A DNA stretch of 64,000 nt. Source: Janibacter massiliensis (lineage in GTDB: Bacteria > Actinomycetota > Actinomycetes > Actinomycetales > Dermatophilaceae). Made by a program: the position numbers and the translations under genes. Where the stretch lies: contig NZ_LT985196.1 of the NCBI RefSeq assembly GCF_900289115.1, positions 2,118,751 through 2,182,750 of the forward strand, read 5' to 3'. The notes under the pieces are model-generated. The model was given only the letters and a program-made list of their open reading frames with translations, was not told where the DNA came from and searched no databases. Positions 20,411-27,102 of this stretch are shown piece after piece (the first letter of the stretch is position 1; each line of letters begins with the position of its first letter).

Positions 20411-21184
20411 CTATGCCGGGAAGTGTCCGGGCCGGGCTGATGGGGGGTCTCCCCCCTGGGGCCTGACGAGCGGCGCGCCCCAGCCGTTGACGATCAACGA
20501 CCATCGGCTGCCGCCCGGTGCACGGGGCGCGATGGTCTCGACGGCATGAGGCACCCACGGCAGGAACGCCGTGACGCTGCCCCGCTCGCGGGGTGCTCGC
20601 AGGACGGTCGTGCGCTCCGGTCCTGGGCCGGGCGGGCAGACGAGCAGGTCCCCGCCTGCGTACTCGTCGGGGTCGGACAGCTGCACCGACAGGGCGAGGA
20701 GTCGGGTCGCTGCCGTGGGGTCGACCGACCAGTCGATGTGCCAGTCGTGCTCTGCCCACGGGTCGTACCGCTTCACGATGAGGGACAGTGCATCGAGGTC
20801 GAGCCGCCAGTGCAGCGCGTTGATCGTGGTGACGAGCTCGGCCGCGACAGCGACGACCTCGGCCGGGGCGGGCAGCGCGTTGCGGTGCAGCGCGTCGAGC
20901 GCGGGGCACCACGACCGGACCGAGCCGATGCCGTCCCCGGTGAGGGCGTGGACCCCTAGCGACCAGGTGGAGACGAACGCCCCCGCGGTCGGGGCACCGG
21001 GTTGCCGGTCGAGGCTGGGCTCGTCGGTGACGGCTGAGACGGTGGCGGTGCACACCTCGGGCGGGACGGTCATCGGCCCGTGCGCCCACGCGTCGGCGGC
21101 GGTGGCTCCGGTCCTCGAGGACAGTCCGGCCCGTTGCCAGGCGTCCGACGCTGCCAGCCCGTGCAGCTGGGGCAGGGGGCTCAT
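20411..21184 (-). CDS. 2-oxoglutarate/Fe(II)-dependent oxygenase (prolyl-hydroxylase-like)
   Basis: 257-residue protein with a complete iron triad, HID at residues 149-151 and His213 in PWVPHAVETI, and Arg227 in GGSRWSL placed to bind 2-oxoglutarate. Length and order fit the P4Hc-type double-stranded beta-helix fold. Members hydroxylate protein side chains, small molecules or nucleic acid bases; the substrate here cannot be told. The ATG overlaps the HNH gene stop by four bases, so nuclease and oxygenase are made together. It is the last gene of the leftward chain. Confidence 0.75.
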   Translation of the reverse strand: MSPLPQLHGLAASDAWQRAGLSSRTGATAADAWAHGPMTVPPEVCTATVSAVTDEPSLDRQPGAPTAGAFVSTWSLGVHALTGDGIGSVRSWCPALDALHRNALPAPAEVVAVAAELVTTINALHWRLDLDALSLIVKRYDPWAEHDWHIDWSVDPTAATRLLALSVQLSDPDEYAGGDLLVCPPGPGPERTTVLRAPRERGSVTAFLPWVPHAVETIAPRAPGGSRWSLIVNGWGAPLVRPQGGDPPSARPGHFPA

Positions 21185-21456
21185 CCGAGCGCACCTGAGT
21201 TGCGGCCGACGGTTCCGTCGGGTCCGTCGCTGCGGGTGCGGTTGCACCGGAAGTGAGCAGGGCGCAGCTGCTCGTAGTCATCGGTCCCGCCTCGGTTCGT
21301 CGGCACGACGTGATCGACGGTGAACGACAGCGGGTCGGGGTAGCGCAGGCTCAGGTCGATGGGCTCGCGGCACAGGGCGCACGGTTCCCCGGCTCGAACT
21401 CGCACGGCTACACGCCGGCGGGCGCGCTCTCGGATGGTCGAGGTTGCAAAGGGCAT
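21181..21456 (-). CDS. HNH endonuclease
   Basis: 91-residue HNH protein: CALC zinc half, TVDHVVPTNRGGTDDYEQL (the His-Asn region) and a final HFRCN. This compact form is common beside phage terminases, where it helps packaging, but no terminase is present here. The ATG at 21456 gives the usual length; the frame continues upstream without family sequence. Coupled to the oxygenase gene by ATGA overlap. Confidence 0.8.
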   Translation of the reverse strand: MPFATSTIRERARRRVAVRVRAGEPCALCREPIDLSLRYPDPLSFTVDHVVPTNRGGTDDYEQLRPAHFRCNRTRSDGPDGTVGRNSGALG

Positions 21457-21521
21457 GGAAGGTGTCTCCGTCCGGGGTGGGGTTCGCGGTACGCCTCTCG
21501 GCCAGCGCTGGTCCATCGGGG

Positions 21522-21743
21522 TCAGCCCGCCACGTCGGCGGTGATCGCAGCGGGGCGGGTGAACGCCTCCACCAGTGCGAGGGCGACGACGCGGTGACCA
21601 TCGGGGCGGTCCAGCTCGGCGGCCACGGCCTCGGTGACCAGGTACTCGCGCAGGGGAACCCCACGGTGCATCTCGATCTCCACGAGCAGGTCCCGTGCGC
21701 GCTCGGCCACGTCCGTCTCGGCCGACTCGTCGTACAGCCTCAC
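21522..21743 (-). CDS. Hypothetical small acidic protein
   Basis: 73 residues from a GTG that overlaps the preceding stop (GTGA). The sequence is acidic and helical-looking (DVAERARDLLVEIEMHRG, REYLVTEAVAAELD). No family recognised. It belongs to the coupled leftward chain of the element, between the 281-residue protein and the HNH nuclease. Confidence 0.55.
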   Translation of the reverse strand: MRLYDESAETDVAERARDLLVEIEMHRGVPLREYLVTEAVAAELDRPDGHRVVALALVEAFTRPAAITADVAG

Positions 21744-22585
21744 CACGACGCACCGATCACAGCGAAGCTGCTCGGCGTGCGTGCGGCGTCCTCGAGAGCG
21801 TCCGCGCGCTGCCCCTCGATGAGCGCCCGGTAGTCCTCCCACGCCTGCGACTCCGAACGCGCCAGCCTCGGGGTACCACCGATCTGCACGGCCAGGGCCA
21901 GCGGGTTCGGGCCGCGGTGCGTGGCGTTGGGGCCGGTCCGGTCGAGGATCTCGCTCCACTCCGCGCGGGTCCAGGTGTGCGTCCTCCACCACGTCCACGA
22001 AGGGATGTCGTTCGTGGTCCGTCCGCCGCCGGCGAGCATCAGACGCCCGTGGGCCTTGGTGAAGTTCAGCAGCGCGGCGTTCCGGCCCGCCACGGTGCCG
22101 TAGGTGTTCGCCGGCTCGGGCTCGAGGTCGGCGCGGGCCAGCTCGGCCAGGTTGTCGACGAACCACCGCTCCAGCTCGTCACCCACCGCCCCGAGCCCAT
22201 CAGCGCAGGCCGCTCCGAGCGCGGCGTGCGCCCCCCGGACTGCTTCGTCGACGAGCTTCTGCGCTTCGGGTGTCCGAGCGCGGGCCGTGGCCGACCTGTC
22301 GAGCCTGTCTCGCCAGTCGTCGGCCGCCAGGTCCTCTGCGGTGAACTCCACCGCCGGGGTGCGGGTGAGCTCGGCGGCGCGGTCGCTCACCACCAGCAGG
22401 CGCGCAGCCGCTTCGTGGATCGGCTCGGGCACCCGCACGCCCAGCGGGATGACGGCCTTCACGGCCTTCGCGGCGGACGCCCCGATCAGCAGGGTCGCCG
22501 ACCGCAGACGGTCCAGCGTCTCTGCGAGGGCGATGTGGCGCTCGTCGGGCGCGCTGTCGATCGTGTACGGCTTCGTCTTGCTCAT
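21740..22585 (-). CDS. Hypothetical 281-residue protein of the element
   Basis: Starts MSKTKPYTID at an ATG that sits three bases into the stop of the gene upstream. It is largely helical by composition, with a Trp-rich stretch (WTWWRTHTWTRAEW) and an Ala-rich middle part. No catalytic motif is visible. Its place in the chain, after the WhiB-like and a small gene, is compatible with a DNA-metabolism or regulatory role, but nothing proves it. Confidence 0.6.
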   Translation of the reverse strand: MSKTKPYTIDSAPDERHIALAETLDRLRSATLLIGASAAKAVKAVIPLGVRVPEPIHEAAARLLVVSDRAAELTRTPAVEFTAEDLAADDWRDRLDRSATARARTPEAQKLVDEAVRGAHAALGAACADGLGAVGDELERWFVDNLAELARADLEPEPANTYGTVAGRNAALLNFTKAHGRLMLAGGGRTTNDIPSWTWWRTHTWTRAEWSEILDRTGPNATHRGPNPLALAVQIGGTPRLARSESQAWEDYRALIEGQRADALEDAARTPSSFAVIGASW

Positions 22586-22806
22586 TGGGTGTTCCCTTCC
22601 ATCTCCGGCGGCTCCGTGCCGTCCGTGGTCATGTGTTCTGCCGCGCGCCTCTCGCGCTCGGCCTCCAGCTCGGCGAAGGTGGGTCGCCACCCGTGCCGCT
22701 GGCACCAGTCGACGAGCGCCAGCGCGCGGCGTCGACGGGCAAGGTCGCTGCGGTCCCTGACCCACAGCAGCTCGTCGGGAATCTGGGTCGCCAGGGGTTT
22801 GGTCAC
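22582..22806 (-). CDS. Hypothetical 74-residue protein
   Basis: GTG start overlapping the WhiB-like stop (GTGA) and stop overlapping the next ATG (ATGA), so coupled on both sides. A charged helical protein: SDLARRRRALALVDWCQRHG and ELEAERERRAAEHM. No family recognised. Confidence 0.6.
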   Translation of the reverse strand: MTKPLATQIPDELLWVRDRSDLARRRRALALVDWCQRHGWRPTFAELEAERERRAAEHMTTDGTEPPEMEGNTQ

Positions 22807-23063
22807 TTGGCCGCCCCCTTCTTCCTCGAGGTGCCCTTCGTCCGGTCGATCCCGGCCCAGACACCGAACTTGTGGTCCTCCTCGACCGCCACGGCGTGGC
22901 ACAGGTCCAGCACCGGGCAGGGCTTGCACGCGGTGACGGCCTCGGCGCGGACCTCCGGGTCGTCGTCGGTCCAGGCATCTCCCGATCCCCGCAGGCACGG
23001 GACCCTCGTCCCGCCGTCGAACAGCGCGTTGAGGACGTCGGTCAGACGCTCGCGGGCGGTCAC
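22803..23063 (-). CDS. WhiB-like iron-sulfur protein
   Basis: 86-residue protein with four Cys at residues 23, 46, 49 and 55 (C-x22-C-x2-C-x5-C), the WhiB [4Fe-4S] pattern, followed by FGVWAGID in place of the usual GVWGG turn, and a basic C-terminus RTKGTSRKKGAAK. WhiB proteins are actinobacteria-specific regulators that bind the housekeeping sigma factor; phage versions are known. The GTG at 23063 overlaps the DUF3631 gene stop. Of note, the element that carries it is inserted at sigA. Confidence 0.8.
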   Translation of the reverse strand: MTARERLTDVLNALFDGGTRVPCLRGSGDAWTDDDPEVRAEAVTACKPCPVLDLCHAVAVEEDHKFGVWAGIDRTKGTSRKKGAAK

Positions 23064-24289
23064 GACGCGATCCCTTCGCACGTCACGCACGCGTCGGGCT
23101 TGAGATCACTCCCGTGCAGGCGGCACCGGGTTTCTCCGGTTTCGCTCGTTTCGGACTTCCGGGGGGAGGGGAGAGGCTCCGGCAGGTACCGGGACCACGC
23201 ATCGTGCAGGTCGTCTCGCCGGTACCCCTTCCGGTTGATCGCCTTGATCTGCTTCGGTGCGACGTCGTACTTCTTCAGCCGCCATGCCAGACCGCGGGCA
23301 TCCAACCCGCGCCCCTTCAGGTCGGCCCACGGGGACTCCTCGAGGGCGGACAGGGCATCGAGGATCTCGTCGGTCCCCATGTAGTCCCGGTCCTCGAACA
23401 CGGTGCGCAGGTCGGCCAGGAGCTTCACGCCCAGTCCTCCCCGCTCCCCCTGGGATTGCGAAACCAGCGAAACCGCCGCAACCCGAGCCAGGTCGGGCCA
23501 CCGTCCGCCGGCCGCGTCGGCGATCGCCAGCAGCGGTTCCCACACGTCGGCGTCCCGGTCCTGGACCGACGCCGGAAGCTCGGGCCATGCGTCGGACAGG
23601 TCGAGGAACCGGCTTCCGGCCCAGGACCCGAGGCGATCCCGGACCTCGTGCCCCTCGACCTCGTGAAGCCGACGCCGGAACGGCGCGACCCGCTCCGAAG
23701 GTGCCCGTCGGCGCATCCTGACGATGACCGACCGGGTGCCGATCGTGTCGGGCAGGTCGTCCAGGCCGGCCAGGGCCACGGCGGCGAACGAGGGGAACTC
23801 CTCGATCTCCACGCTGTTGCGCTTCACGACGCACCGGCCCGAGGTCGCCCCGCGCCGGTACCCGCTGTTCAGCAGCCCGCGGACGTCCTCGTTGTCCTTC
23901 TTCGCCTTCGGCCCGAACACCGTGTCGATCTCGTCGAACAGCAGGGTCGGACGGTCCTCGTCGGCCAGCCGGCGGATGAGGTAGGCGGGGGAAGCGTTGA
24001 CCGTCAGCACCGGCCTCGGCACCAGCAGCTCGACGATCTCCAGCGCGCGCGTCTTGCCCGACCCCGGCTCCGGCGACAGGAACGCCAGGCGCGGGGTCGT
24101 CTCGAACGCGTCGAGGACGTGAGCATGGGCGCACCACAGGGCCACCGCGTGCCGGGCCTCCTCGCTGGGGAACACGACGAACCGCGTCAGCAGCGCGTCC
24201 ACCTCGTCCAGCACCGCAGCACCGTCCTGCGGCGCGAACGGATCGATGTCGGGCACGTCGGGGTAGTCCTTCCCGATCAACGCGACCAC
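23060..24289 (-). CDS. DUF3631 P-loop ATPase (phage/plasmid replication-type)
   Basis: 409 residues. Walker A is SPEPGSGKT at residues 72-80, Walker B TLLFDEID at about 115-122, with a sensor-like segment GTRSVIVRMRRR and the downstream DUF3631 region with KGYRRDDLHDAWSRYL at the end. Proteins of this kind occur with primases in phages, integrative plasmids and satellites and may load or act as a helicase. No primase domain is seen here. GTG start at 24289 overlaps the small upstream gene by 13 bases. The C-terminus holds a Cys/His cluster (CRLHGSDLKPDACVTC). Confidence 0.8.
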   Translation of the reverse strand: MVALIGKDYPDVPDIDPFAPQDGAAVLDEVDALLTRFVVFPSEEARHAVALWCAHAHVLDAFETTPRLAFLSPEPGSGKTRALEIVELLVPRPVLTVNASPAYLIRRLADEDRPTLLFDEIDTVFGPKAKKDNEDVRGLLNSGYRRGATSGRCVVKRNSVEIEEFPSFAAVALAGLDDLPDTIGTRSVIVRMRRRAPSERVAPFRRRLHEVEGHEVRDRLGSWAGSRFLDLSDAWPELPASVQDRDADVWEPLLAIADAAGGRWPDLARVAAVSLVSQSQGERGGLGVKLLADLRTVFEDRDYMGTDEILDALSALEESPWADLKGRGLDARGLAWRLKKYDVAPKQIKAINRKGYRRDDLHDAWSRYLPEPLPSPRKSETSETGETRCRLHGSDLKPDACVTCEGIAS

Positions 24290-24516
24290 CGCCGCTCGCG
24301 CTCGGCCGCGATCTCCGCGTCTCGGGCAGCGTCACGGGCCGGACGGCTCGCCAGGCCGTGGACGACCCGCATCGCCTCCCGCTGGAAAGTCGCCAGGTCC
24401 TCGCGCTCGAGCTCCCGGCCGCGGTCGATCCCCGCCCGGTACCCCTCGAGGTAGACCCGCCAGTCGTGCTCGTCGAGGAGCCGCGGCGGGACGTTCGTGT
24501 GGGTCGTGGTCGTCAT
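24277..24516 (-). CDS. Hypothetical 79-residue protein
   Basis: ATG overlapping the upstream stop (ATGA); ends 13 bases inside the DUF3631 gene. Begins with a Thr-rich stretch, then a Tyr-containing helix (WRVYLEGYRAGIDRGRELERED) and a charged helix. No family recognised. Part of the coupled leftward chain. Confidence 0.6.
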   Translation of the reverse strand: MTTTTHTNVPPRLLDEHDWRVYLEGYRAGIDRGRELEREDLATFQREAMRVVHGLASRPARDAARDAEIAAERERRWSR

Positions 24517-24830
24517 CGGACCACCCCCTCGATGCCCGAGCGGACAGACCGGCCGCAGGCCGGGCACAGGTCCGCATGCATCCGCCATGTCCCCGAGGGG
24601 CGCTCGAGGAGGATCGTCGCCACCGGCCGGACCATCCCGCCCGGCAGGACCACCCGGCACAGGTGACAGCGGGTCGGGCAGTCACACTCCCCGTCGCCGC
24701 CGTGCCTGCTGGACTCCTCGCAGGAGGACGACCACAGCTCCATCCCCTCGAAGCCGGCCCTCTCGTGCCGGACCACGACGTCGGTCAGGTCGCGCTCGAT
24801 CTGCGCGCGAAGCTCCAGGTAGGTGCTCAC
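24513..24830 (-). CDS. Small Cys-rich (putative zinc-binding) protein
   Basis: 105 residues, ATG start. Cysteines occur as CDCPTRCHLC in the middle and CPAC near the end, spaced like a zinc-binding pair. The N-terminus is a plain helix (YLELRAQIERDL). It overlaps neighbours by four bases at both ends. Function unknown. Confidence 0.6.
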   Translation of the reverse strand: MSTYLELRAQIERDLTDVVVRHERAGFEGMELWSSSCEESSRHGGDGECDCPTRCHLCRVVLPGGMVRPVATILLERPSGTWRMHADLCPACGRSVRSGIEGVVR

Positions 24831-25141
24831 TCGGCCACCGCCTCGGGCAGCGCGAGCAGGGCGGCCAGGTCCCCGCGGACCGGCGTCACCCTCACCAGGG
24901 TCAGCGTCGCGTCCAGCCCGCGCTCACGGGTGCGGGTGACCTTGCGCTCGGCAGCGGGGAGGTTGGTGTAGAAGCTCGAGACGACCGTCCCGTCCACCCG
25001 CTCGGCCAGGACGAGGATCGCGTACTCGTGTCGACGCGCCCGAGCCCGAAGATCGGTAGCATTGCCAGTGGATCGCTCGCCCGCGTTCTGGATCGCCGTC
25101 CCGTTGCCCGCGGGGCGGCGTTCGTTTGTCGTGGAGCTCAT
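24827..25141 (-). CDS. Hypothetical 104-residue protein
   Basis: ATG at 25141 within an ATGA overlap with the upstream gene. After a polar N-terminus, the segment YAILVLAERVDGTVVSSFYTNL looks like a beta-sheet domain, followed by a basic stretch and LTLVRVTPVRGD. No known family recognised. Same leftward chain. Confidence 0.6.
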   Translation of the reverse strand: MSSTTNERRPAGNGTAIQNAGERSTGNATDLRARARRHEYAILVLAERVDGTVVSSFYTNLPAAERKVTRTRERGLDATLTLVRVTPVRGDLAALLALPEAVAE

Positions 25142-25434
25142 GCGGCACCACCCCCGGCCGCCTCGAGCTCGGCCTCGGCGGCCTGCGCGGCGGCGATCGC
25201 CTCGCGGGCGCGGCGGCGGGACTGCGCCGACTTCAGGGCCAGGCGCTGGAAGTAGGCGCGGCGCAGGTGCTCCGCCCGCTTGGGGTCTCCCCCGGCCTCG
25301 GCGAGGAACTTCTCCTCGAGCGCGCGACGGGCAGGGGCGGTGCGACCGGATCGGTCGGTGGTGTTCGCCCAAGACGTGTGAGCCGCGATCGACGCCGCAA
25401 GACGGCGTCCGGTGTCGTCATTCTGAACTGGCAT
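25138..25434 (-). CDS. Hypothetical 98-residue protein, first gene of the leftward chain
   Basis: The ATG at 25434 is preferred over a start at 25473 because the extra residues look random. Highly charged and helical: PARRALEEKFLAEAGGD, KRAEHLRRAYFQRLALKSAQSRRRAREAIAAAQAAEAELEAAGG. Likely a coiled-coil or nucleic-acid-associated protein. The start codon region overlaps an ATGAC half-site of the GTCAT/ATGAC repeats at 25417-25497, so the operon may be repressed there. Confidence 0.6.
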   Translation of the reverse strand: MPVQNDDTGRRLAASIAAHTSWANTTDRSGRTAPARRALEEKFLAEAGGDPKRAEHLRRAYFQRLALKSAQSRRRAREAIAAAQAAEAELEAAGGGAA

Positions 25435-25497
25435 GACAGCCTGACCCCTTTCGGGTCTACGCCGGGATGCCACTTCCGGGGGCTGTCATTCCATGAC
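25417..25497. promoter_or_regulatory. GTCAT/ATGAC inverted repeats before the leftward operon
   Basis: A 13-base palindrome, GTCAT-TCC-ATGAC, lies at 25485-25497. A second GTCAT (25417-25421) and ATGAC (25433-25437) pair flanks the first codons of the leftward operon. Four copies of one half-site within 81 bases around a start point suggest an operator. The binding protein is unknown. Confidence 0.4.
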
Positions 25498-25557
25498 GGG
25501 CTCAACGTGACGAGAACAGTGTACGGGGCAACCTCGCACCCCGCACCAACCTCCGCG

Positions 25558-26049
25558 CTACGGCGTGTCGGAGGACTGTCGACGCTTGGCGTTCCTCCGC
25601 GCGGCGAGGGACTCGTCCGCCATCCTGCGCAGGTCGTCCTTCGTGAGAATGACCTCGCGCAGGCCCTCGGCGATGTCCTGCTCAATCCGGCTCTTCGGCA
25701 CGGTCGGCAGGTTCGGCGGGTGGTGGCCGCAGCGGGGAGACAGTCCGAGCACCTCGTCGTCCAGCAGCAGGTGGCGACGCCAGTGGCGGGCGTCCGTCGA
25801 GTTGTTCTGCGAGGGCGTCGCGGGGTCCGACGGGTTGAACTCGTTGGAGTAGGAGGCCGCACCCTCTACGAACACGCGACCGATCGGCGCGGGGAACGCG
25901 AGGACGTCGATCATGGCGCACCTCCGCTCGCACCGATAGACGATCACGCGGTAGTCCTTGAGCACCTTCGCGGCCCGGACGCGGGCGTAACCGGCGGCGG
26001 CCTCACGGTGCAGCGGGCTGTCAGCATGGGTTGCAGGTCGCTCGTTCAC
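25558..26049 (-). CDS. Hypothetical protein cotranslated with the integrase
   Basis: 163 residues from a GTG that overlaps the integrase stop (GTGA). N-terminal part is helical and basic, with CERRC near residue 48; a His/Pro-rich stretch RCGHHPPNLPTVPKSRIEQDI is followed by a charged tail. Genes immediately after an integrase often encode excision or regulatory proteins, but no helix-turn-helix is evident here. Function unknown. Confidence 0.55.
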   Translation of the reverse strand: MNERPATHADSPLHREAAAGYARVRAAKVLKDYRVIVYRCERRCAMIDVLAFPAPIGRVFVEGAASYSNEFNPSDPATPSQNNSTDARHWRRHLLLDDEVLGLSPRCGHHPPNLPTVPKSRIEQDIAEGLREVILTKDDLRRMADESLAARRNAKRRQSSDTP

Positions 26050-26969
26050 AGGTCCCCCAGGTTCAGCCGCTTGGCCTCCTCGGCGGCGCGCTCGGCCGCC
26101 TGCGCCTTCGTGTAGCGCATGAGCATGTCGGGGCGGGTCCACCCGGCCACGGCCATGAGCCCCGACTCCGAGCCGCCGGCGCGCAGCCAACGGTGGGCGG
26201 CGGTGTGGCGCATCCGGTGGGGATGGAAGCCCTGGACCCCCGCGGCCTCGGCGCGCGCCTTGAGGCTCTTGTGGAGCCCGTCGTACGCCAGCTGCTTGCC
26301 GCGATCCCCCAGCCACAGGTCCGGGCTGTCTGCGAGGCGGTGGGCGCGCCGCAGCCGTAGGTAGCGGTCGATCGCCTGGACCGCGTGCGGCCCCAGCGGG
26401 ACGGTCCGACCCTTGCCGCCCTTGCCCCGCTGGATCGTGGCCACCCCGGCGAGCAGGTCGACGTCGGCAGTCGTCATGGCGACGACCTCCCCGGCCCGTG
26501 CGCCGGTCTCGAGCATGACGCGCAGGATCGCCTCGTCCCGGCGGTGGCGCAGCTGCTCGGAGCGGGTGGCGTCCTTCGGCGGCTGGCAGGAGCGCAGCAG
26601 GGCGCGCAGCTCGTCCTCGCTGAGCGGGTTGACGACCTTGGAGTCGAGCTTCGGGGCGGTGATCCCGACGAAGGGGTCGGCGGGGACCTCCCCCTCGTCC
26701 TCGAGCAGGGCGGTGAACCGACGCACCGCCAGCTGCCTCGAGCGGGCCGTCGAGGCCGCCGCGCCGCCGTCGAGCAGGTCGGCTACCCACGCGCGCAGGG
26801 TGCCCCGCTGCAGGGCGTCGTGACCGCCGGCCTCGCACCAGTCGAGGTAGAACCGCACCCCGTCGCCGTACGCCTTGAGCGTCTGCGGCGACTTGCGATC
26901 CGCGCGCAGCGACAACGCCCACGACACCGCCAGGGATCGCAGGTCCGCCACGCTCAGGGTCTCCGACAC
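26046..26969 (-). CDS. Tyrosine integrase
   Basis: 307-residue site-specific recombinase expected to insert the element at the 22-base repeat in sigA. N-terminal SAM-like DNA-binding domain (about 1-100), then the catalytic domain with Arg158 (TGARAGEVV), Lys in the RGKGGKGR turn, His251-x-x-Arg254 (HPHRMRHTAAH), Trp277 in place of the second His (VAGWTRPD) and the nucleophile Tyr286 (LMRYTKAQ). The start is GTG. It lies 111 bases from the sigA-side repeat. Compact XerC/D-like length. Confidence 0.95.
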   Translation of the reverse strand: MSETLSVADLRSLAVSWALSLRADRKSPQTLKAYGDGVRFYLDWCEAGGHDALQRGTLRAWVADLLDGGAAASTARSRQLAVRRFTALLEDEGEVPADPFVGITAPKLDSKVVNPLSEDELRALLRSCQPPKDATRSEQLRHRRDEAILRVMLETGARAGEVVAMTTADVDLLAGVATIQRGKGGKGRTVPLGPHAVQAIDRYLRLRRAHRLADSPDLWLGDRGKQLAYDGLHKSLKARAEAAGVQGFHPHRMRHTAAHRWLRAGGSESGLMAVAGWTRPDMLMRYTKAQAAERAAEEAKRLNLGDL

Positions 26970-27080
26970 GCCCCCAGCCTAAGCGATATCTCGACTAGGA
27001 GCGGTGTGCGGTGCTAGCGTGTCGCTCGTCAGGCACGAAAGCCCCGTGATTCCGGGCCAGACCGCCCGATCCGGCCCGAT

Positions 27081-27102
27081 GCTCAGTCGAGGTAGTCGCG
27101 CA
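27081..27102. repeat. Right attachment-site repeat (attR) at the sigA 3' end
   Basis: Perfect copy of 17457-17478. It covers the sigA stop codon (27083-27085) and the codons for the last residues, RDYLD. Between it and the integrase lie 111 bases containing a CGACTAGG motif (26992-26999) shared with the other end, and a GGGCC/GGCCC inverted repeat (about 27054-27080) that could end sigA transcription. Confidence 0.9.

Larger units (their letters stand above)
17457..27102. mobile_element. 9.6-kb integrated element at the 3' end of sigA (tyrosine integrase)
   Basis: Bounded by a perfect 22-base direct repeat (17457-17478 and 27081-27102). The right copy contains the last six codons and stop of sigA, so sigA stays intact. 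The integrase gene lies just inside the sigA-side repeat, as is usual for tyrosine-recombinase elements. Four small genes run rightward and at least fourteen run leftward, most overlapping by four bases. No capsid, portal, terminase, relaxase or type IV secretion gene is recognisable, so a phage satellite or other hitchhiking element is more likely than a full prophage. Which helper would mobilise it is unknown. Confidence 0.85.

Noticed and set aside
17457-27102. tRNA gene as the integration target
   Set aside because: No cloverleaf could be drawn at either end; the repeat encodes the sigA C-terminus instead.
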